DNA of 64,000 nt from NCBI GenBank assembly GCA_025769875.1, contig JAGFNK010000038.1, positions 1 through 64,000 on the forward strand, in the 5' to 3' direction. The first letter of the stretch is position 1, and each line of letters opens with the position of its first letter. This DNA comes from Russula earlei. Lineage: Eukaryota > Basidiomycota > Agaricomycetes > Russulales > Russulaceae. The notes under the pieces are model-generated. The model was not told the DNA's origin. It did no database searches and saw only the letters and a list, made by a program, of their open reading frames with translations. Position numbers and translations under genes: made by a program. This document shows, one piece after another, positions 56,816 to 64,000 of this stretch.

Positions 56816-59787
56816 ATGCATTTCATGCATCCTTATTGACACCTTACAAGGAGACAGAGGAGCATGGGGCCAACTACACCAATCCAGAAGCAGAATTGGT
56901 GGAAGGAGAAGAGGAATATGAAGTAGCAATGATTTTAGGTTCAAGACGAACTGGAAGGAGGAAACAAGTGGAGTATCAAGTTTGGTGGGAAGGATACTCT
57001 GAAGCCCATGACTCTTGGGAGCCAGTAGAGAACATCAAAGCGTCTAGACTAATAGAGGAATACCACAGAAAGAAACCCGCTGCCATACGGGTTATAAAAG
57101 TCCAGCAAAAGATGCCCTCTACTTCCTCACCCCCATATTGTTGCTCACAAATGTCCCAAACTCCCACTAATGAGATTGTTCCCCAATCTGACCTCTCTGG
57201 TGCAGAGGGGCCACTTGAAATCACCACTCCTGATGCTTCCCTCCTCACCTTCTTCCAAGGAATGGATGAACATAGCACTGGAGAAGGAGAAGCGGACATG
57301 CGTCCCCTTGAATTTGGACCCCCTGCTGACCAAGTCGATGTTCAGCCTGGGGACTTGGATGTGACATCCCCTACCAGCACTCTTGACCAGGTTGCCCACC
57401 CCAGAGAGCCTTGGGTACAATGGGATGCTGACAGACACCACACAGGGATTGACATCCCTGATGGTATGACTTGGAGCAACAAGCTGGCCAGGTATGTGGC
57501 CTATGACATTGCCTTGGGAGAGCCAAGAGTAAGGGGGAAGAATGGAGAAGGCCATGCAGACTATGGCAAGATCCTCCAGGCCACCCCTTGTTACAACTTC
57601 TATAATTATGGCCAAGACGAACACAATTTAGACTGCTTTGACACAGAGAGGCCGTTTGAAGGGCACTGGAGACAGACCCTCTACCCGCTAGGCAACTATT
57701 GTCAAGACTCACTGTTGAACTATCCAGTTCAAGAGCGAGGGATAAGCTCGAAGACGAGTCGATAGACGTCCAAGACTGCGTGGGCAAGAAGTAGAGTCCA
57801 GAGTAGTAACAGATACCAGAGAGGAACTGTTACTGTGAGAGTCGAGCAATCATGCAGGGAAGAGGCCAGGGTAGTCACAAGGGGATGGTCCTTAAAGGAG
57901 TATCCCAGGGGTAGAGAGTGCCATAAACAAATGGACAGTCTGAGGACTGTCCGCTACTTTATTGAGCGCTTATATACTACAAGAGAGCTGCTAAATAGGG
58001 AACAAGTCATAACCTTGTTATCAAGCACAATAGAGTGATGAGTAAGAAGTCGGAGGGTGCTTACTGAGCATGCTCAGTCATGCTCAGTAAGCTGCTGAGT
58101 AAGAAGCTTCTCTTGATGAGTAAGAGCTTCCATTGTCCACGTGTTCACTGCTTTAGTACACGTGCAAGCACCTGATTCATTTCCTGTTAGTTAGTTTAGG
58201 GCCGGTCATTTGAGGACTTGTAGTTTGGTTATGGAATAGTGTTATCTTATAAGGCCCTTATATAGTTCTGTTAGGGTCCTTAGAGTCGACCCTAATACTT
58301 CTATTAAGGTCCTTAGTGTTGCCTTATAGTTCGTTCTATAGTTATTAGAGTTGGTCTAATAACGCGTTGTAGGGCCTTTGATACTAGGTTAGTACCTATT
58401 GTAGAGTTCCTAGGGTCGTTCCAAAGGGTCCTTAGGAAGGCTCTAATACTGTCCTTAGTTGCTAGAAGGGTTGCCTTTAAGTGGGGCTTGCTGTATGTCG
58501 ATTGTGCCGAGAATCGCTCGCGCAACAATGCGCGCGCGATATTGTGGACACCTCTGCTCACCCCTTTTGCTCGTGTGAACAGGGTGGCATCATAGAGGCT
58601 GGGTTTCCTCCTATAAGGAAGGGTCCTTCAAGGGCCCTCTCCGGGGAATGGTTCATGACAACTATGGGCTGCAGGCAGAGCTCTACTGCTTAGACCACCT
58701 TTACACCCAACAAGAAATGTTGGAAGCTAATTATAAGGTGCTCGAAGAAGAGGAGAAACGGCTGCGCTACAAGCTCAGCAAATACCTAGCCGAGAAGTGA
58801 GGAGTAGAGAGAGGCAGGGCTGAAGCCAAGGAGAGAATGGTGGCAGCCAAAGTATGCTCACATTGTTGGGAGTTCATTGAAGCAGGTTGTAGCCAGGGAG
58901 AAACACCTCCAGGTATCTGGGCTGAAGAACTCCTTACCAACTACCAGGCTAGGCAGCCCATTCCCCCTTTACCTGTCTTTGTCCCTCAGCTGCCTTTGGC
59001 AGACATCACTCAGGGGTATGATACCTCTACCCCAGAACCAGTACCAGCCAGCCCTGCACCTACAACAGCGCAAGGGTACTCAGAGGAGGAGGTTGGTGTC
59101 CTCCAAACCATGTCCAGTATGCGCCTTCAAGGAGGGGCAGGATCAGAAGCGTCACCAAACCCTTCCCCCCAGAGCTCCATCTACTACCACTCCTATAGCA
59201 GCAGTGGAGAAGCATCTACTGCGACAGCTGAGTTCATTCCTGAGCCTCAGCAACTGAACATGATAGAAGGGAGGAGGAAGAGGAACCGATGCAAGTATTG
59301 TGGCAAGGTAGGACACTTCAATAAGTACTGTCCACTGCCCCACCAGTATTGCCACAACCAATTGGCAGCAGATGCTGCCTCACATTGCTTGGTACCTCCC
59401 TATCATCGTTCCTATGCACCCATCAGATCATGCCCCTTCCACCAAGGATGGGAACTGGCACACCCAAGCAGGAAGAGGAAGTCTGACCAGGAGAGGGAGG
59501 ACATTGCTAACCCGTGCATCCTGCAGGTAGCAAAAGGAGAAGGATCCAGGACCTTTCAAGAACCTTTCACTATGACCCCTCTCTGCTCCGACACACCTCC
59601 AGTCATGAGGTTACCCAGGGACTCTGACAGACTCCCACAGATCATGTCTCCTTCAGCCGTCGCTGAGGAGTCAGAGGCGATAGTGGCCTCAGCATTGGCT
59701 GCCTATGAGGCAGCAGAAGAAGGCCAATACACCTTCACCGCATCACCTCCTCCCCTTGATGATGATGGCATTGACCCCACCACTTGA
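56816..59787 (+). pseudogene. Integrase tail with chromodomain, continuing into a 3' zinc-knuckle ORF
   Basis: The junction reads directly RIHNAFHASLLTPYKETEEHG, the linker typical of the gypsy integrase C-terminus. It is followed by the chromodomain (VEYQVWWEGYSEAHDSWEPV, about 56970-57030), which targets integration to modified histones. The frame stays open through an acidic Pro-rich region to 57699. It is cut by the solo LTR, continues after it (GNYGLQAELYCLDHLYTQQE) and has one TGA at 58798 where Arg fits. From 58837 it runs unbroken to 59787, including a CCHC knuckle CKYCGKVGHFNKYC (59291-59332) and Lys/Arg-rich KRKSD. Without the LTR the frame spans about 667 codons. A zinc knuckle so far downstream of the chromodomain is unusual. 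Confidence 0.75.
57700..58660 (-). mobile_element. Solo LTR, family B (961 bp, fullest copy)
   Basis: Starts TGTCAAGACTCACTG, ends TTCATGACA, flanked by ACTAT (57695-57699, 58661-58665). Read on the minus strand it has a TATA-like GTAGTATATAAGCGCTCAAT (about 57958-57980), so the minus strand is sense. Contains a palindromic GAGCATGCTC near 58067. Other copies are at 22882-23440, 24245-25035 (inverted) and 31534-32139. Confidence 0.93.
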
Positions 59788-60270
59788 TTTTAGAATCGTT
59801 GGTGCGTGGGACCACCAATCTGAAGGAGGGGTAATGTTACCAAGTGGTTTGGGGTCTGGAAGATGCTGGAACACCTGAACTATGGACTGCACTGTTTGTA
59901 CTATCACCTATGGGGAACTCACCAGTTCATGAACATCTCGCCAGTCACAAATGTCACGAAAGTAACGGACATGTAACACATGCTGAATTGAAGTCTGCCT
60001 GGGATGAAACATCCCTGTCATATTTACATAGGCAATTTGATTAGGTGGGGACTAAGGAAAACAGTTGTAATGGGCATCTAATTGAGTGAAATCCGGTTCT
60101 TCTTCAGTCTGGAATGATGGTACAGTACTATTGTAAGGTGTAGTGCTGTAAGCAAAAACCGAGTGGTGTGTCAGTGAGGACAGTTGTGCAAACAGTTGTG
60201 CTGCGTTTGAGGGTCCTCCTGATGACTCGGAGGCCAGGGACAATGAGGAGTGATACAGCATACTACTACG

Positions 60271-62927
60271 TCATCTGCCATAGAGTCCCATAAACCGTTG
60301 GTTGATTTCCAACTCTGGATGTGCAGCAAGGTGCTCTTTGATTCGTGTGGTGAGCTCAGATGTGGTGCCCTCCATCGAGAGCTCGAGTGCACCTGCAATG
60401 ATCATGAGGTCTTCCTTGCGCTTGTATGATGAAAGAGAGTTGTCGAAAACCTTTGAGACAGTACCTTTAGGCCCCTTTTACCAACCGAGAATTCTTGAAT
60501 CTTGAACTTGAACTTGGATTTTGGGATTTTCCGGGAGTGACAGGAATGACAGGTGTGATGTAAGTGACATAATAAACTAATATGAGTCCATTTCAAATAT
60601 GAGTTATTTTCCAGTGTGATTTGCTGGGTTTACATGTGATATGTAAAATATTTTTTCTAACCCTTCCTTCCACTCCTTCCAAGTGGGGTATTGCAAGCAT
60701 GTCATTAAGGCAGAATATGTGTCACCAATGTGTGGGTGCACATCTTTGTGCAAATTTTGTATGTGCAGCTCTGGTGAAAATGGGGCTGCAAGCACCCAGA
60801 TGTTGAGCTTGAGTTGGACTGCTCGACTCCGAGTTTGATGCTGACACATCATGTGTAACCCCAAATATGTGAATATGCAAATGACAACAAAAAAAAATGC
60901 ATATTAATTTATTATATACATCATATCACTTACATCACTCCTGTCACTCCTGTCACTCCTGGAAAATCCCGAAATCCAAGTTCAAGTTCAAGATTCAAGA
61001 ATTCTCGGTTGGTAAAAGGGGCCTTACTAATTCGTATTGCATGGGCAGAATCTTCAGCAGCTTTCTCAGTGCGCTTTTGTATTTCTTGTCTCTCCCAGGT
61101 AATTCAGTTTCGTTCCTCTGCTTCAAATGCTTCCTTCAGCTCGGGATGCATTACAAACCGGGCCTTGATCTTTGTTGAAGAATGTGGTGTTGTTTTTCGC
61201 TGATTTTCCAGCTTCGTGTGCAAATCGTTGGCCTCTTGCTGGGTGATCGTGCAGTGTGCATTCGCTGCACTCAGTTGCAATGCTTGCATGATTACTGTTT
61301 GTGTGAGGATGGAAACTTGTTGATGAAGAGATTGTATTTTCACAATCAGCTCTTGATGGCTCTGCTTTTGATCTTGGAGCAGAGAGACAACTTCGTCATT
61401 AGAAATGACCCCCTCCATGGTCTGTGCCGAAGACACGCGCGTGATTATTGAGTTGCACACGCACAAGTGTGGGTTAGTGGTTGAGGACTCATGAGTGCTG
61501 GTCATGTCCATGGCACTTTCCTCCAAGTCCAAGGCACTGTAATTGCCGTCACCAGAGTCGGAACTGAGGTCCGAGCTGATTGCTAGAGGCGAAGTCGGAA
61601 CCTCTATTGGGTATGAGGATGGGAAGCGCGACAAAGATGACGATGCCATGCTAGGCACAAAGTCCTCCTCTGTGAAGACCGACAGATTGAGGGGCCATAT
61701 TCCGGACTTGCAGAATGCGTTCTGAATGAGTTCTGGGGTGATAACTTTCTGAATCTCCATGTATTCATGGATGACATTATAACGTGTGATCTTGATACCT
61801 TCAGCAAGGCGGTGGTTGCAATGCGATGACCATGCACGCTGGACTGGTGTGAAAACCAACACATCAAGTGGCTGAAGCTTGTGTGTTGTCTTTGAAGGGA
61901 AGCAGAACAGTATGATATTGTTGTTGTATGCAAGTTGCTGCATGGCCGGGGTCTCATGTGAGCTGTGCCCATCAAGGGTCAGTACAATTGGCTTGTTGTT
62001 AATGCGATGTGTAGTAGCAAATGGAATGAATACAGAATGGAACAATCACTTGCATATTTCACGATCTGTCCACCCAGAAGGGGATGTTGTGATGCTGCGA
62101 AGACAAAGATATTAATTCTTGCTGCCATACCGCTGGATTAAAACTCACCTTCCGACACCTTCCAAATCCCAGCAGTTAGGCAGTGGGCCATCTGAGAGGA
62201 CAAAGCCCGATGGCATAATAAATCTGCCTGCTGAAATGCACTCAATGATGGAGACGAGCTCCAGACAGTCACTCTTGATACGGTATCACTGTTTCTGTTC
62301 TTTCATGAATAAGAACTTCCTTCCATTGTTCTTACGGCCACCTCCCATTTGAATTCCCTTCTCATCCATATTCCACTGATGTTCCGGTGGTATCCCGTTG
62401 TAACTATCCACCAATTCCTGTTGTTTTGCAAAGTAGTCATGGACTACTGCCTTATTGAAAATTTGTGCGTGCTTCAGATCCAACACTCTTGCTTTTGAGA
62501 AAGTCAGACTGGAATTGCGTTTGATGAACTGATAGTGCCAGTTTATTCCGGGGTACTGGCCAGAGAGGTCCAGAGCGTGAGCGCGCAGTGCCTTTTGATC
62601 CAGAGGCATCGCCTTCGTGGACATTTGGTCACACCAATCGAACAATGTCTTTTCCTGGGCCGGCTTGAGAAGCTGGCTATCCTGGTGGGCTTCCTGACGT
62701 GACCTATGCCTCCCAGAAGCTCTGTCTTGTAGCATCCAGCAGGAAACCTTGGAAATTATTGGATAAGGACTTTGCAATGTACGGAACGCAGCGCTCACAT
62801 CATGGGCCAGTGCCGCACAAGCAAAAGATCGATGTATACCATTGTTGTAGTTACTCAAAGCAGCCTGCAGCCGCTGCTCATACATGTGGTCTTGTGCTGG
62901 CCGACTGGACCATCTGTAACATGGCAT
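60271..62927 (-). pseudogene. Pogo transposase (CENP-B/DDE_1 type) with C-terminal SAP-like domain
   Basis: Read from 62927 downward. The N-terminal psq/CENP-B-like DNA-binding part has FACAALAHDVSAAFRTL and KALRAHALDLSGQYPGINWH. The catalytic domain has the three Asp in WNMDEKG (about 62369), VLTLDGHSSHE (about 61978) and HKLQPLDVLVF (about 61862). An intron of about 51 bp (GTGAGT...TTCGCAG, near 62150-62098) is likely. A coiled-coil-like stretch follows (61400-61150). After removing the MITE the frame reads RISKGTVSKVFDNSLSSYKR, then DLMIIAGALELSMEGTTSEL and TTRIKEHLAAHPEL, which fits a SAP DNA-binding motif. TGA codons interrupt at about 62293, 62045 and 61103. The end at 60271 is also a TGA and open sequence continues beyond it. 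Confidence 0.85.
60470..61023. mobile_element. Harbinger-derived MITE (554 bp)
   Basis: The ends GGCCCCTTTTACCAACCGAG and the exact inverted copy are flanked by TTA (60467-60469, 61024-61026). The outer ~110 bp match the ends of Harbinger copy 2 (GAATTCTTGAATCTTGAACTTGAAC and GTGACAGG blocks). The interior is short and non-coding. It needs a Harbinger transposase in trans. It separates the catalytic and SAP-like parts of the pogo transposase. Confidence 0.95.
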
Positions 62928-64000
62928 TATGGTGATAGAATAGCAGTGACCCCAGACCCCTCGGAGTTGGCGTATGTGATCACCCAGTTGGAATCAAACT
63001 CTGCACTCCACCATGACAGAAGGCGTGATGCAGGCGTGACCCCCAGCCAAAATATAACTTGAAAACCACTCGATGGACCTCCGTTTTTCATTGCTAGAAT
63101 GACATTAATGGCACTCAATAGTATAAATATGAAGTTTTAAATGTAGTTGTTCAGTCAGATACAGGGGAAAATGAAATTGGCGAGATGGTCATGAACTGGC
63201 AAGTTCCCCATAGGTGATAGTATCATGCGTGCATCAGATCTTGACCATTTATGTCTGTTGATATCGTGTTCAGAACGTGTTGATCATATCTTTCTGAAGA
63301 TGTACTGAATAAAGAAGCAATGAGTATCATTGCTTCTGTCCCAGATGTTCCTGTACTGCCATGTACATCACTTCCTTGATTAGGAAAGTACTTATGACAT
63401 CGAGATTGCTACTAGGGAAGCACTTAATGCTTCCAGCACCGAGATTGTTTACATAGAAGCAACATCACTTCTATGAGCCACCTTTTGCTTCTATAGCACT
63501 GACCAGTACTACAGTAGCACAAACCTTATCCCTGTAGGGCTATATAAAGCCCCCAGTTGTAACAGTTGAGCCCTAAGCTCAACTTAGTTTGCCAATCCCA
63601 AACAGTTGACTCCTACCCCATTTGCAGAGCCCCTCTCATCTTATTGCCATACTCCAGAAGGATCTAGCACTCCTTCCCTCCATGAGTATTGCTTGCTTGA
63701 CTCAAGCATATCTGCATTGGTAGGACATGTTTATAGACGCGACCATTGATCTTATTTAAGGCACTTTGGAGCCTTAACAAACAGGAGCAGGACAACTTCC
63801 TCGAAGAGCTCATGGTGCTGTGTCAGGAACTCAGAAGTGCACAAACAAAGCTGATGGAGAGCCTTGATGTGCACAACAAACTACAGCATGCCCTTGTGGA
63901 TTGTGCCATTGATCAGCCACACAAGACTGGGTTGCACTCCTGCCTCCCCATCATGCTCATCTGGACAGCATAAATGCCTGCACCTCATGACCATCACTCA

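Larger units (their letters stand above)
59901..63220 (-). mobile_element. Pogo-type element (TA target) with nested Harbinger MITE
   Basis: Terminal repeats of about 45 bp begin CTATCACCTATGGGGAACT and are flanked by TA (59899-59900, 63221-63222). They extend with similarity through CAGTTCATG and CATCTCGCCA. The empty site is known from the 5' LTR of the host gypsy element. Length is 3320 bp including the 554-bp MITE at 60470-61023. A 620-bp deletion derivative of the same family is at 39913-40532. Confidence 0.95.
54758..63779 (+). mobile_element. Ty3/gypsy chromovirus, internally deleted, with nested solo LTR and pogo element
   Basis: 5' LTR 54758-55376. The 3' LTR starts at 59835 and ends at 63779 because a pogo element (59901-63220) sits inside it. 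Both LTRs begin TGTTAC(T/C)(G/A)AGTGG and end GGAGCCTTAACA. The whole is flanked by AACAG (54753-54757, 63780-63784). The polypurine tract GAAGGAGGGGTAA (59822-59834) precedes the 3' LTR. No pol core (protease, reverse transcriptase, RNase H, integrase catalytic domain) is present. Gag passes directly to the integrase tail with its chromodomain, so this is a non-autonomous deletion derivative. A family B solo LTR (57700-58660) is nested inside. Confidence 0.93.
59835..63779 (+). repeat. Gypsy 3' LTR, split by the pogo element
   Basis: 59835-59900 plus 63223-63779 correspond to the 5' LTR. The insertion point is the TA in TTTGTA|TCATGCG, readable intact in the 5' LTR near 54825. The TATA region GGGCTATATAAAGCC is at about 63537-63551. 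Confidence 0.92.
54488..63973 (+). pseudogene. Small coiled-coil ORF split by the gypsy element
   Basis: The first part (54488-54757) reads CIFCQKWQEHHLTATMDD, EKSEEEMLLDSAY and GRIDCLEQ. The second (63785-63973) reads EQDNFLEELMVLCQELRSAQ and KLMESLDVHNKLQHALVD before a stop. Removing the 9-kb insertion and one AACAG joins them in frame (RIDCLEQEQDNFLEEL), giving 152 residues with a heptad-like helical second half. The protein is not recognised. It could be a gag-like or small regulatory ORF of an older element, or a host gene. Confidence 0.5.

Overview
The window looks like nuclear DNA of a mushroom-forming basidiomycete (Agaricomycetes). Supporting this are a host gene with ten 49-69 bp GT-AG introns, an F-box/LRR-type gene of the basidiomycete style, a Ppo-type fatty-acid oxygenase, a fungal P450 fragment, a KOW-rich Spt5-like gene and a full set of fungal transposon classes. 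No prokaryotic operons, rRNA, tRNA or CRISPR arrays were seen. About 90% of the window is mobile DNA, most of it decayed and nested. All family names below come from reading motifs by eye, not from database searches.

Layout. 1-5179: a Tc1/mariner element split by a hAT element (447-4647, 8-bp target duplication). 5215-12602: a PIF/Harbinger element with a transposase and a Myb/SANT-like accessory gene. Its transposase is cut by a hAT-like element (6704-10118) that itself holds a CACTA-like foldback (7802-9009), and its accessory gene is cut by a solo LTR (10697-11523). 12822-14748: the one apparently intact host gene, a peroxisomal SCP2-type thiolase on the minus strand, with a 406-bp near-perfect palindrome (14817-15222) directly upstream. 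15267-23545: long-terminal-inverted-repeat elements, a MULE transposase and a ~154-bp tandem repeat. One long-TIR element (18925-22364) carries an LTR-retrotransposon gag gene. 22882-32139: LTR-family fragments, a minisatellite, and an F-box-type gene cut by a second Harbinger element (27387-30765).

32780-36820: an unclassified DDE-type transposase gene, broken by a block of tandem repeat, P450 fragment and other gene scraps. 39260-44295: a Copia retrotransposon with both LTRs, inserted in a long TIR and carrying a pogo-derived miniature element. 44919-48068: another long TIR, a DDE_3 transposase and an unknown conserved ORF. 48188-53801: an Spt5-like KOW-domain gene with, in one of its introns, a 3-kb hAT-type element (48366-51387) that carries several exons of a Ppo fatty-acid oxygenase. 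54488-63973: a small coiled-coil ORF containing a Ty3/gypsy chromovirus derivative (54758-63779). That element in turn contains a solo LTR and, in its 3' LTR, a pogo element (59901-63220) whose transposase has a C-terminal SAP-like domain and is itself split by a 554-bp Harbinger MITE.

How the parts work together. Nearly every insertion could be delimited by terminal repeats plus target-site duplications, and several ORFs close in frame when the insert is removed in silico, so the order of events can be read. Nonsense codons in the younger copies are mostly TGA at places where arginine (CGA) is expected, which suggests decay through deamination of methylated CpG. The most unusual items are the hAT element with host oxygenase exons, the gag cassette found inside two unrelated DNA transposons, the SAP-tailed pogo transposase, the deletion-derived gypsy element with a 3' chromodomain/zinc-knuckle ORF, and the palindrome at the thiolase promoter.
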